From JAUVXY01 sp964392345 (GTDB lineage Bacteria; Actinomycetota; Humimicrobiia; Humimicrobiales; Humimicrobiaceae), in assembly GCA_964392345.1 (NCBI GenBank), contig CAYMPQ010000006.1:1-39904 (forward strand): a stretch of DNA of 39,904 nucleotides, in the 5' to 3' direction. Positions 26,304 to 34,675 of the stretch are shown here, piece by piece. Position 1 is the first letter of the stretch; each line of letters opens with the position of its first letter. A model generated the notes under the pieces. That model searched no databases. It saw only the letters and a program-made list of their open reading frames with translations, and was not told the DNA's origin. Made by a program: the position numbers and the translations under genes.

Positions 26304-27290
26304 ATGAGAGAAACATTAAATTATTTTTCAAAATTAAAAATTAGAGAGAAGAAAAAATTTTTGAAAGTTGGGGTTATAGCAGGCGGCATTTCATCTGAAA
26401 GAGAAATTTCTTTAAAAACAGGAATGGAAATTTACAAGTCTTTGCTAAATTCAGGGTACAGGGCTTTTTTTATAGATTTAAAAGACGATTTTTGCAAAAA
26501 ACTTGAAGCAATTGATTTAGCATTTCTTGCGCTTCATGGCAAGTATGGGGAGGATGGCACGGTACAGGGACTGCTGGAATTGCTAAAAATTCCATATACA
26601 GGCTCAGGAGTATTAGCAAGTGCACTGGCTATGGACAAGATATTTTCAAAGAAAGTTTTTATCCATAATCATATTCCTACCCCGGCCTACATAGAAGTCA
26701 ATTCCAGCGATGGAGCTGACTTAAGTGGAACAATATCAAAAGTTAAAAGCAAGTTTTCATTTCCGGTAATTGTAAAGCCAAATAAAGAAGGATCTACGAT
26801 TGGCATAAGTATAATAGAAAATGGCGCACAATTAGCAGATGGAATAAGAATGGCATTAAATTATGACAGTAAAATACTCATAGAGAAATTCATTGAAGGA
26901 AAGCTGCTGGCAGTAAGTATAATTAGCAGAGACCCTGTGGCGCTTCCGATAATAGAAATAAAACCAAAAAGCGGCTTTTATGATTACAAATCTAAATATA
27001 CCAAAGGACTGACTGAATATATAGTGCCGGCACATCTTGAAAGAAACATCTGTAAATATGTAACCGACCTTGCATTAAAAAGTCATAAGAGCCTGCAATG
27101 CAGCGGCATATCGCGAGTTGATTTAATATTGGGAAATGATAATACTGCTTATATATTAGAAGTAAATACAATGCCCGGCATGACTAACACAAGTTTGGTT
27201 CCAAAAGCTGCTGAAGCTGCAGGCATTAGCTTTGATTTGCTGGTTGAGATAATATTAAATTTTGCAGACTTAAAGGTATCATTGCCTTAA
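26304..27290 (+). CDS. ddl: D-alanine--D-alanine ligase
   Basis: The 328-residue ATP-grasp enzyme has GVIAGGISSEREISLKTG, ALHGKYGEDGTVQGLLELL, YTGSGVLASALAMDK, VIVKPNKEGSTIGIS, and EVNTMPGMTNTSLVPKAA. The omega-loop segment FYDYKSKY keeps the tyrosine associated with D-Ala-D-Ala rather than D-Ala-D-Lac formation. It makes the dipeptide used by MurF. The gene starts one base after murB and ends one base before ftsQ. Confidence 0.96.
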   Translation: MRETLNYFSKLKIREKKKFLKVGVIAGGISSEREISLKTGMEIYKSLLNSGYRAFFIDLKDDFCKKLEAIDLAFLALHGKYGEDGTVQGLLELLKIPYTGSGVLASALAMDKIFSKKVFIHNHIPTPAYIEVNSSDGADLSGTISKVKSKFSFPVIVKPNKEGSTIGISIIENGAQLADGIRMALNYDSKILIEKFIEGKLLAVSIISRDPVALPIIEIKPKSGFYDYKSKYTKGLTEYIVPAHLERNICKYVTDLALKSHKSLQCSGISRVDLILGNDNTAYILEVNTMPGMTNTSLVPKAAEAAGISFDLLVEIILNFADLKVSLP

Positions 27291-27291
27291 A

Positions 27292-28083
27292 ATGGTGAAA
27301 AAATACAGGGAAAAGAATAAGCTTCTAATCAGGAGAAGAAAAGTAGCAATAAGGAGGTTCTGGAGGTTTTTCAGGCTTTTTTTAATTGGCATATTTTTTG
27401 TAGGAATGCTATGGGGATTGAATTATCTATATAATAGTAATTATTTTAAGATTAAAAGCATTGAAGTCGAAGGCAATAGCCATTATCAGGATAGCGCAAT
27501 TAAAGAACAGCTGACAGACACAGTTGGAACAAACATATTTGAAGTAAATGTAAAGAAAGCAGAGGATAATTTAATAGAGAATCTGTTCTGGATTAACGAA
27601 GTTAAATTGAGCAAGATATTTCCAGATGAAATTAAAATAACAGTGAAAGAGCGAAATCCATACATAAGGATAGCTTATGGAAATAAATTATATCTTGCTG
27701 ATGATGAAGGGGTAATTTTAGAGGAAATAAGCAAGGATGAGCAAGAAAAATATTTCAGGCTAATATTAGTTAGAAATGCTGTGGACTACTATCCTGAGCC
27801 TGGTGAAAAGATCGCCAAAAAAAATGCTTTAAGTTGTGGGAGAATATATCTAATTTTGGATAGCAAGATAAAAGAAGACATCAAAGAAGCAAAATTAGCA
27901 AAAAATGTGTATGGAGATATAATTTTTTTAACTACCGAAGAAAAAGAAATAATTTTTGGGAGCAGCAATAACATAGTACAAAAATGTGAAATACTAAAGC
28001 AAATAATGAATCAATTATTAATAGAAGAGTTTGAGTATGATACAATAGATTTAAGAATTGTTGAGAACCCGACTGTAAAATAA
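27292..28083 (+). CDS. ftsQ: Cell division protein FtsQ/DivIB
   Basis: The 263-residue bitopic protein has a very basic cytoplasmic tail (RRRKVAIRRFWRFFR), a membrane span (about 27-47), a POTRA domain (FKIKSIEVEGNSHYQDSAI and onward, about 52-120) and the FtsQ beta domain (DEIKITVKERNPYIRI, LYLADDEGVIL). With FtsL and DivIC it relays activation to FtsWI. It sits in its usual place before ftsA, one base after ddl. Confidence 0.92.
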   Translation: MVKKYREKNKLLIRRRKVAIRRFWRFFRLFLIGIFFVGMLWGLNYLYNSNYFKIKSIEVEGNSHYQDSAIKEQLTDTVGTNIFEVNVKKAEDNLIENLFWINEVKLSKIFPDEIKITVKERNPYIRIAYGNKLYLADDEGVILEEISKDEQEKYFRLILVRNAVDYYPEPGEKIAKKNALSCGRIYLILDSKIKEDIKEAKLAKNVYGDIIFLTTEEKEIIFGSSNNIVQKCEILKQIMNQLLIEEFEYDTIDLRIVENPTVK

Positions 28084-28111
28084 TATGTACTTTTGGATGG
28101 AGGTTTAAAGC

Positions 28112-29365
28112 TTGGCTGCAGCTAACAAACATATTGTATCTATTGATATTGGTACCACGAAAGTCGGTACCTTGATTGGAGAAGTCAAGAAGGACAATGT
28201 ATTATCAGTAAAGGGTTTTGGCATTTCAAGCTGTAAAGGAATCAGGAAAGGCGTAGTAGTTGATATAAAGGAAGCCTCCAGGTCCATACTTGATTCAGTA
28301 GAAGCTGCAGAAAAATCAGCAAATTTGTTTATAGATAGCGCATATATCGGTATTACAGGGAAGCATATTTCTTTTATCAGTAATTGGAATGAAATAAATA
28401 TAAATTCTCCGAACAAAATGGTAAGAAAATCTGATGTGGATAAGCTTATCGCAACTGCCAACAAAGTAAATATGCCTCCTCAATATGATGTTATTCATAC
28501 TCTGATAAAACAATTTGTTGTGGATGAAGAAAAAGAAATAGAGGACCCGGTAGGACTTTATGCCAATAAATTAGCTGTGGAATTACTGGTGATATATGGA
28601 CTGGCTCCATCTATAAAGAATGTAGTAAATAGTGTTAAGGCGGCAAATATTGAAATTGAGGATATTATGCTTGAGGCGTTGGCTTCAAGTGAAGCTGTTT
28701 TAACTGCGGAAGAAAAAGAAAGCGGAGTAATAATGCTTGATATAGGAGGAGGGACAACAGATGTCGCTGTTTATAAAAATAAAAAAATGATTTTTACATA
28801 CTGCTTACCGGTGGGCGGCAATCTTATAACCAATGATATATCTATTGGGCTGAATATTCCTTTTTCAAAAGCTGAAGAGATCAAGAAAAAGTTTGCAAAT
28901 GTGGATTATAATTTCTATGAAACATTAAATAAAATCAATATGGGCGAGGTTAAGATTGACAGAAGTAAAACAATGTTAAATATACGTCTTTATACTATTG
29001 TAAATTCAAGGGTTAAAGAGATGTTAAATTTGGTGAAAGAAAAAATAGAAAGTTACAAAATTTTACATTCTATTCCCTGTGGTCTTGTCATCACAGGAGG
29101 AGCTTCACAGATAAATGGACTATCATCTCTTGCAAATTCTATATTTGACATGCCTGTCAGGGCAGGTGTTCCTACTGAGACAGAAGGACCATCTGAGGTG
29201 ATAGGCAATCCTATTTATTCTACAGGAGTAGGGTTGTTAAAATATGCTTACCAAATGGAAAAATTTATAGGTCCTGAGCATATTAGGAATAAAAAACGAA
29301 AAGATTTAAGTCTAATGGACAAGTTTAGAAAATTTATTTTAAAAGTTTTAAGAAGCGAGGATTAG
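28112..29365 (+). CDS. ftsA: Cell division protein FtsA
   Basis: The 417-residue actin-like ATPase has the phosphate-1 motif SIDIGTTKVGTLIGE near the start, the 1C domain typical of FtsA (KGVVVDIKEA, IGITGKHISF), the phosphate-2 motif IMLDIGGGTTDVAVY, the adenosine motif VITGGASQINGL, and a basic amphipathic C-terminus (SLMDKFRKFILKVLRS) for membrane attachment. It tethers FtsZ filaments. The start is TTG with GGAGG eight bases upstream. ftsZ follows nine bases later. Confidence 0.95.
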   Translation: MAAANKHIVSIDIGTTKVGTLIGEVKKDNVLSVKGFGISSCKGIRKGVVVDIKEASRSILDSVEAAEKSANLFIDSAYIGITGKHISFISNWNEININSPNKMVRKSDVDKLIATANKVNMPPQYDVIHTLIKQFVVDEEKEIEDPVGLYANKLAVELLVIYGLAPSIKNVVNSVKAANIEIEDIMLEALASSEAVLTAEEKESGVIMLDIGGGTTDVAVYKNKKMIFTYCLPVGGNLITNDISIGLNIPFSKAEEIKKKFANVDYNFYETLNKINMGEVKIDRSKTMLNIRLYTIVNSRVKEMLNLVKEKIESYKILHSIPCGLVITGGASQINGLSSLANSIFDMPVRAGVPTETEGPSEVIGNPIYSTGVGLLKYAYQMEKFIGPEHIRNKKRKDLSLMDKFRKFILKVLRSED

Positions 29366-29374
29366 GGGGCAAAA

Positions 29375-30544
29375 GTGAATATAGAGCTAGACAAGAATTA
29401 CTATGCTGTCATAAGAGTAATAGGTATTGGAGGAGGAGGCAGTAATGCTGTCAATAGAATGATGGATGACAATATAAGTGGCTGTGAATTTATAGCTTTA
29501 AACACGGATGCTCAAGCTCTTATGATGTCAAATGCAGATAGGAAAGTATTAATTGGCGATTCTGGCCTCGGGGCAGGTTCCAACCCGGAAGTGGGTAGAG
29601 AAGCTGCTGAGAAATCCGTTAATGCGATAAGGGAAGCAGTTAAGGATGCTGATATGGTCTTTGTTACCTGCGGGGAAGGTGGAGGAACCGGAAGTGGTGC
29701 AGCGCCTATTGTGGCTAATATAGCCAGGGAAGAAGGATGCCTGACTGTAGCTGTTGTAACAAAACCTTTCACTTTTGAAGGTAGTAAAAGGATGAACCAG
29801 GCTGAAGAAGGAATAAAAAAGTTAAGAGACGACGTTGATACTTTAATAGTAATCCCTAATGATAAGTTGCTGGAAATTGCTGATGAAAATACTACGCTTA
29901 TGAGTGCCTTTAAATTAGCTGACCAGGTTCTAAAAGCCGGAGTAAGAGGAGTTACGGATTTGATTACTCTTCCTGGTTTGATAAACCTGGATTTCGCAGA
30001 TGTTAAGTCAATTATTAAAGATGCTGGAAATGCTCTTTTAGGGGATGGAACTGCAACAGGGGAAAATAGAGCTATTAAAGCTGCTCAAGTTGCAATTAAC
30101 AGCCCTTTGATTGAAACTTCAATAGAAGGAGCAAAAGGGATTTTGCTAAATATATCAGGAGGATCAGATTTAAAGCTGTTTGAAGTAAATGAAGCGGCAG
30201 AGATAGTTAGAAGTGCTGCAAGCCCAAATGCAAATATAATATTTGGAGCTGTAATTGATGAGAATATGAAGGATCAAATAAAGGTAACTATCATTGCTAC
30301 AGGGTTTAAGGATAAATTAATGGACAAAGTTATTAAAACAGACAAAGCAATTAAAAGTACGGAGAAGAAAAAGAAAGTTAAGGAAGAGTTAGAAGGGTTG
30401 CGTAAAGATTTACAAGAAGACGTTATACAGGAAGAAGAAAAATTATTTGAGTCCAGTGAAATATCAGAAGATGACTTTAAATCTGTAGAAGAAAATGATT
30501 ATCTGGATATACCAACTTTTTTAAGAGATAATAAGAAATTATAA
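29375..30544 (+). CDS. ftsZ: Cell division protein FtsZ
   Basis: The 389-residue tubulin homologue has VIGIGGGGSNAVNRM, the GTP-binding signature GGGTGSG (102-108), KPFTFEG, and the T7 loop NLDFADVKSI (Asp206 and Asp209 at the catalytic positions). An acidic linker of about 60 residues precedes the C-terminal peptide DIPTFLRDNKKL, which binds FtsA, SepF and other partners. The start is GTG, with AGGGGGC seven bases upstream. Confidence 0.97.
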   Translation: MNIELDKNYYAVIRVIGIGGGGSNAVNRMMDDNISGCEFIALNTDAQALMMSNADRKVLIGDSGLGAGSNPEVGREAAEKSVNAIREAVKDADMVFVTCGEGGGTGSGAAPIVANIAREEGCLTVAVVTKPFTFEGSKRMNQAEEGIKKLRDDVDTLIVIPNDKLLEIADENTTLMSAFKLADQVLKAGVRGVTDLITLPGLINLDFADVKSIIKDAGNALLGDGTATGENRAIKAAQVAINSPLIETSIEGAKGILLNISGGSDLKLFEVNEAAEIVRSAASPNANIIFGAVIDENMKDQIKVTIIATGFKDKLMDKVIKTDKAIKSTEKKKKVKEELEGLRKDLQEDVIQEEEKLFESSEISEDDFKSVEENDYLDIPTFLRDNKKL

Positions 30545-30595
30545 TGAAAAATACGCAATAGATTAATTTATTAATTTTTTAGACAGGGGAAATCT

Positions 30596-31105
30596 ATGAG
30601 CAAGTTTTTAAAAAAAACATTATCTTTTTTGGGATTAGATGAAGATGGTGACTACTATGATAAAGAAGATTTTAATGCTGGCGAAGCAGGTGACAGAGAT
30701 GTACTTATGAAAAATAAAGGCAGAATGGAAGAGAAATATCAAAAAAATAGTTTTGAGGAGAAAAACGTGGTTAGCTTTAAACCTGAAAGGAAGAGAAGAT
30801 TTGCTCGCGGTGTTAGAGATGAAAAAAGTTCACGGGTATCTATAGCAGAACCACATGAATTTGAAGATGTCCAGTCCATAGGCGATGATTTTAAAAAAGA
30901 GGTGCCGATAGTTGTTAACTTGCAAAACACAAACCCGGATTTGTCTAAAAGGGTTATCGATTTCTGCAGCGGGATTACCTATGCGCTGGAAGGGAGCATT
31001 GAAAAGGTAGCAAATAAAGTATTTTTAATTACGCCATACAATGTTACCGTGACTTCAAAAGAAAAAGAGGTACTGCATGAAAAGGGACTGTACAATCAGT
31101 TTTAG
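30596..31105 (+). CDS. sepF: Cell division protein SepF
   Basis: The 169-residue protein has a short amphipathic N-terminus (MSKFLKKTLSFLGL) for membrane binding, a charged variable linker, and the SepF core: VPIVVNLQNTNPDLSKRVIDF, then FCSGITYALEGSIEKVANKVFLITP. It bridges FtsZ filaments to the membrane. CAGGGGAAA before the ATG is a suitable ribosome binding site. It lies 51 bases after ftsZ, and proC follows. Confidence 0.95.
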   Translation: MSKFLKKTLSFLGLDEDGDYYDKEDFNAGEAGDRDVLMKNKGRMEEKYQKNSFEEKNVVSFKPERKRRFARGVRDEKSSRVSIAEPHEFEDVQSIGDDFKKEVPIVVNLQNTNPDLSKRVIDFCSGITYALEGSIEKVANKVFLITPYNVTVTSKEKEVLHEKGLYNQF

Positions 31106-31142
31106 GATAGTTAAATAAAAGCTGCAAGAAAGGCTTATGTAA

Positions 31143-31967
31143 TTGGCTTATTATAAATTAGGAATAATTGGCTGCGGTAATATGGGCGAGGCGATACTCA
31201 GGGGAATACTTGATTCAGCGTTTCTGGGGGCAAGCCAAATAACTGTATACGATACCAGGCGTGACAGAAAAGAGTATATTAGAAATAATTATGGCGTGTC
31301 TACTGCTGAGAGTAATTTAGATGTTGTAAAGAGCTCCGAGTACATTTTGTTAGCAATAAAGCCTCAGAATTTAAATATACTCTTAGATGAAATAAAAACT
31401 GGATTTAGTGGCAAAAGCAGTGTTGTTATAAGCATTGTTGCAGGGGTGGCTACCTTTTATATAGAGGAAAAGTTAAATAAAAAAGTTTCTGTTATAAGAG
31501 TGATGCCTAACAGCCCGGCTCTGCTCAAGAAGGGTATGTCTGCTGTTAGCAAAGGAAAAAATGTCTCAGAAAGTGACCTGAAATTTACACTGGATTTGAT
31601 TGGAAGCGTGGGTGATTATGTAGTAATAGATGAAAAGTATCAGAACATAGCTACTGCTTTAAGCGGAAGCGGACCGGCCTACTTTTTTCTTTTTTGCAAA
31701 CACTTGATAGAAGCAGGAGAAAAAGAAGGTCTTAGCAGTGAGATAGCTAAAAGATTAGTTGTAAATACCATGATCGGAGCAGGAGAGCTGATGAAGAAGC
31801 CGGAGGCTGATATTGATAATCTAATTAAAATGGTTGCATCACCGGGCGGAACGACTGAAAAAGCTTTAAAGGAGTTTGGTGAGCACAAACTTGGTGAAAT
31901 TATAAAGAGTGCAGTAAATAGTGCTGTAAAAAGGGCATGCGAACTACAAAATTTTTTAAATAAATAG
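31143..31967 (+). CDS. proC: Pyrroline-5-carboxylate reductase
   Basis: The 274-residue protein begins with a Rossmann NAD(P) site (LGIIGCGNMGEAILRG), has LLAIKPQNL, VIRVMPNSPALLKKGMS, TALSGSGPAYFFLF, and the C-terminal SPGGTTEKALKEF. It carries out the last step of proline synthesis. The start is TTG with AAGAAAGG about ten bases upstream. proC between sepF and yggT is a recurrent arrangement in Gram-positive dcw regions; it has no known division role. Confidence 0.95.
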   Translation: MAYYKLGIIGCGNMGEAILRGILDSAFLGASQITVYDTRRDRKEYIRNNYGVSTAESNLDVVKSSEYILLAIKPQNLNILLDEIKTGFSGKSSVVISIVAGVATFYIEEKLNKKVSVIRVMPNSPALLKKGMSAVSKGKNVSESDLKFTLDLIGSVGDYVVIDEKYQNIATALSGSGPAYFFLFCKHLIEAGEKEGLSSEIAKRLVVNTMIGAGELMKKPEADIDNLIKMVASPGGTTEKALKEFGEHKLGEIIKSAVNSAVKRACELQNFLNK

Positions 31968-31978
31968 AGGAGGCAGTT

Positions 31979-32263
31979 ATAAGAATATTTTTTGAACTAG
32001 TTATATATTTTTTGCAGCTATACATCTGGGTAATACTGGTAAGGGTAGTAATATCCTGGTTTAGAATTTCTCCCAGAGGCATATTGGGTAGAATCTATAG
32101 GTTTATTATTGAAATTACAGAACCGTTAATAGCGGCATTCAGAAAGATAATACCTATGTCAAAAATTGGGAGAAGCTATATTGACTTTTCTCCAATTGTT
32201 GCTATTTTAACAATTCAATTTATATTGTTTGTACTCAGGTTTCTACTGTATAAATTTTTATAG
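31979..32263 (+). CDS. yggT: YggT/YlmG family membrane protein (apparent ATA start)
   Basis: Two membrane spans flank a conserved RIYRFIIEITEPLIAAFRKIIP segment and DFSPIVAI, which is diagnostic of YggT/YlmG. The first ATG/GTG/TTG in frame (TTG 32012) would cut the first span in half. GAGGAGG at 31967-31973 is followed five bases later by an in-frame ATA at 31979. A start there gives 94 residues whose N-terminus aligns position for position with B. subtilis YlmG (the conserved Tyr is residue 15 in both, as I recall that sequence). I therefore use ATA as the start; an A/G sequencing difference at 31981 would give ATG. YlmG is linked to membrane/nucleoid organisation and lies beside sepF and divIVA in many Gram-positives. 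Confidence 0.82.
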   Translation: MRIFFELVIYFLQLYIWVILVRVVISWFRISPRGILGRIYRFIIEITEPLIAAFRKIIPMSKIGRSYIDFSPIVAILTIQFILFVLRFLLYKFL

Positions 32264-32302
32264 GTTGTGTTATTAATTAAAATTATAAAGGGGTGGTAGT
32301 AT

Positions 32303-33061
32303 ATGGATATAAATTCTGATTATATACAAAAAAAAGAGTTTCACGTAGTATTCAAAGGCTACAAGCCTGAAGAAGTCGATAAGTTTTTAGATATCCTGTC
32401 ATTGGAATTTGAGAAGATATACAAAAAGAATAAAGAATTACAAGAGAGCCTTGATAAGCTAAAGTTTGAAGGATCTGGCAAAGAACAAGACATGGGGAAA
32501 GTCATACAAGATGCGCTTGTGTCAGCGCACAAAATAGCTGAAGAAATAAAGCAGAAAGCTCAGGATGAAGCTGAAGAAATAAAGCAGAAAGCTCAGGATG
32601 AAGCTGACGAAATAATAAGAAAGAGGAATATGGAGGAAGAACAATCCATTAAGGAATTGTCGTCAAAGAAACAGGAGCTGGAAAAAAAGGTAAAGTATAT
32701 TCAGGACAAATATGAATACTTCAAAAATGAGTTAGGTAAGATTCTCGGAGATTTTGGAGAATTTATGGCAAAATTGGACAGCAGCTATGAAGTAGACGAG
32801 CTAAAAAATATATTGGAAAATGATGAAAGCACCGGTGAAGAAGAAATAGAGCAAGTTCTAAGTGATCGTGACGAAGATTTACAGGAAGATTATGGCAAAG
32901 AAGGTGCTAGCGACACAGAAGTCAGCATAGAAACAGACTCTAATGAAGAAGAGAGCCAGGGTGAAGACATGGAAGATTCTGGTTCAAAAATAGACAGAAA
33001 AAAAATAGATATAGCAAATCCCGATATAATAGATGAATTTTTCAAGTCTAATGAAGGTTAA
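32303..33061 (+). CDS. divIVA: DivIVA/Wag31-family polar scaffold protein
   Basis: The 252-residue protein has the DivIVA membrane-binding N-terminus FHVVFKGYKPEEVDKFLD, with Phe17 and Lys18 at the same positions as Phe17/Arg18 in B. subtilis. A long coiled coil follows (about 28-150), interrupted by an 11-residue perfect tandem repeat (AEEIKQKAQDE, residues 79-100), and then an acidic, low-complexity tail (about 165-252). It recognises curved membrane at poles and septa. AAGGGGTGG precedes the ATG. The 3' end overlaps the next gene. Confidence 0.93.
   Translation: MDINSDYIQKKEFHVVFKGYKPEEVDKFLDILSLEFEKIYKKNKELQESLDKLKFEGSGKEQDMGKVIQDALVSAHKIAEEIKQKAQDEAEEIKQKAQDEADEIIRKRNMEEEQSIKELSSKKQELEKKVKYIQDKYEYFKNELGKILGDFGEFMAKLDSSYEVDELKNILENDESTGEEEIEQVLSDRDEDLQEDYGKEGASDTEVSIETDSNEEESQGEDMEDSGSKIDRKKIDIANPDIIDEFFKSNEG
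32537..32602 (+). repeat. 33-bp perfect tandem duplication inside divIVA
   Basis: Bases 32537-32569 and 32570-32602 are identical and in frame, each encoding AEEIKQKAQDE. A degenerate third unit (AD-E-I-I-R-K) follows. Eleven residues match a hendecad coiled-coil period, so the helix is lengthened without breaking register. Confidence 0.95.
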
Positions 33062-33317
33062 AATTATTAAGCTATATGTTAAGCCAAATTCAGTAAATAC
33101 CTGCGCAGATGGTTTGTATGGAGACAGGGTAAGAGTAAGAGTCTCATCTCCTCCTGAAAGAGGGAAGGCAAACAAGGAACTGATAAAATTTATTTCAACT
33201 AAACTAAATATTCCAAAAAAGAATATTAAAATAGTTTCTGGCAAAAAATCAAAATTCAAGGATATAGCCATCGAAGATGATTCACCGCAAGATTTATTGG
33301 TAAAACTTCTTAACTGA
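33051..33317 (+). CDS. yggU: DUF167/YggU family protein
   Basis: The 88-residue protein has the DUF167 pattern: IIKLYVKPNS near the start, then GDRVRVRVSSPPERGKANKELIKFIS and IKIVSGKKSKFKDIAI. The family function is unknown. The ATG at 33051 is used because the family begins just there; an in-frame ATG at 33033 would add six residues. It overlaps divIVA by 11 bases and closes the dcw cluster. Confidence 0.92.
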   Translation: MKVKIIKLYVKPNSVNTCADGLYGDRVRVRVSSPPERGKANKELIKFISTKLNIPKKNIKIVSGKKSKFKDIAIEDDSPQDLLVKLLN

Positions 33318-33415
33318 TTAAAAGCAATCTAAGTCTCACAAAAAATCCCCATAGTATAAAATTTTGTTATGCTGCAAGCTGTTTTTTCTGAATTTCCGCT
33401 AAATGATAATTGTTT

Positions 33416-33464
33416 TTCCCTATATAATGGATTGTATGCTGATTTGACAAATTACTATAGGGAA
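33416..33464. promoter_or_regulatory. Perfect 9-bp inverted repeat overlapping a promoter (candidate operator)
   Basis: TTCCCTATA (33416-33424) and its exact complement TATAGGGAA (33456-33464) have centres 40 bp apart, about four helical turns. The right arm fills most of the spacer between the -35 and -10 boxes and the left arm lies upstream. Such placement would suit a repressor that bends or loops DNA. Confidence 0.5.
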
Positions 33465-33472
33465 TATATTAT
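33444..33472 (+). promoter_or_regulatory. Sigma-A-type promoter for the ParA-like gene
   Basis: TTGACA (33444-33449), 17 bases, TATTAT (33467-33472). Transcription would start near 33480, leaving a leader of about 108 bases before the TTG start codon. Confidence 0.65.
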
Positions 33473-33587
33473 ATTTACTTATAACAATTTATTATATTAG
33501 GTATTGATTAATAAAGAGCTATAATATACTAAGTTTTATTTAGATATACCAAACATATAATTTATAAGATACTTTATACTTAATAAA

Positions 33588-34673
33588 TTGAAAATAATAA
33601 TAATTATAGAAAATAATAGAGGAATAACTGATAATATAGGGAAAATTGACTTAAAAAATTATGATTTGGTATGCTTAAATGGTGAGAGATACACAAAACA
33701 TTATATTGAAGAATATATGCCATCTTATGTAATACTTTCCTCTGATATTAAAGATTTTAAAGATATAGCCGAATATATCAACAAGTATACAAACTGCGAG
33801 CTAATAATAACTGGTAATTACAAAGAATTTGAAAAATTAGAAGGATTTAAAAATGTATCCATTAAAAAATTAGAAGATATAAAAGATTTAGAGAAGATCT
33901 TAGGCATAATAGATGAGATGGAGTTAGAAAAGATATCCGGGCACAGGAATGAATATAAATTTATAAAACAACAAATAATATCATTTTATTCTGTCCAGGG
34001 CGGAGTTGGCAAAACAAGCATAGCTTTTAATCTTGCCTGGCTGCTAAAAGATTTGGCTAATATTAAAATTTTGATTATAGATTTAAATTTTTGCGAAGGT
34101 CCTTCTGATTTGTCCGCAAATCTAAATCTACAATTAAGCCATAATTTAAGTTTATTTATTGAAAATATTTCTGATGGTCAAGATGCTTTAACTAAATCTG
34201 TTGTAAGTTTAAATAACCTTAATATAGATGTTATGCAGCCTCCACTGTCAATTTATCAAAGCGATAAATTTGGTGTAGATATGTTAAATAATTTATTATA
34301 TTTAGCAAGGAATGAGTACAACTTTATAATTGCTGACATACCTTTCAGGTACGATAATATTAGTTTGGAAATGCTCAATCTTTCCACAGGCTCTATTTTA
34401 GTTTTATCGCCGGATACTGGTCCGAATTTGAGAGTAGACAATTTTAAAAAGTTTTTACCGCCTAATCAAAAAAATGGAGCTATCTTTAATAAAGTTAGCA
34501 ATGAGAAAATAAAAAATTTGAGAGAAATTGAAGCTATTCTAAGTATGCCGGTATATGGGAAGATACCATTTTTGACTGAAGAGAAAAGAAAATTTATCAG
34601 AAATGGTAGTAGGTTTTTAAATATTATTGACCTTCAATCAGATATTTTAAAGTTAGAGAGGTTTATTAATTAA
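33588..34673 (+). CDS. ParA/MinD-superfamily ATPase, CpaE/TadZ-like
   Basis: The 361-residue protein has an N-terminal region (about 1-110) with alternating strands and helices and no phospho-acceptor pattern, like the degenerate receiver domain of CpaE/TadZ. The ATPase domain begins with FYSVQGGVGKTSIAFNLAW (P-loop 137-144). The deviant Walker A lysine at the start (KGG) is Gln here, while the catalytic-loop lysine is kept. ILIIDLNFCEGPSDLS and FIIADIPFRYDN follow, giving the other MinD/ParA strands. TadZ/CpaE proteins position pilus machinery or other complexes at the membrane. No tad genes are nearby, so the cargo is unknown. The start is TTG without a Shine-Dalgarno. The HTH gene starts two bases after it. 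Confidence 0.78.
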   Translation: MKIIIIIENNRGITDNIGKIDLKNYDLVCLNGERYTKHYIEEYMPSYVILSSDIKDFKDIAEYINKYTNCELIITGNYKEFEKLEGFKNVSIKKLEDIKDLEKILGIIDEMELEKISGHRNEYKFIKQQIISFYSVQGGVGKTSIAFNLAWLLKDLANIKILIIDLNFCEGPSDLSANLNLQLSHNLSLFIENISDGQDALTKSVVSLNNLNIDVMQPPLSIYQSDKFGVDMLNNLLYLARNEYNFIIADIPFRYDNISLEMLNLSTGSILVLSPDTGPNLRVDNFKKFLPPNQKNGAIFNKVSNEKIKNLREIEAILSMPVYGKIPFLTEEKRKFIRNGSRFLNIIDLQSDILKLERFIN

Positions 34674-34675
34674 AA

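Larger units (their letters stand above)
33318..33587. other. 270-bp intergenic region with promoter and inverted repeat
   Basis: No gene is visible. The region is extremely AT-rich. It contains the promoter at 33444-33472 and the inverted repeat at 33416-33464, and a TATACT (33575-33580) just before the next start codon. I see no convincing terminator for the dcw cluster. Confidence 0.6.
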
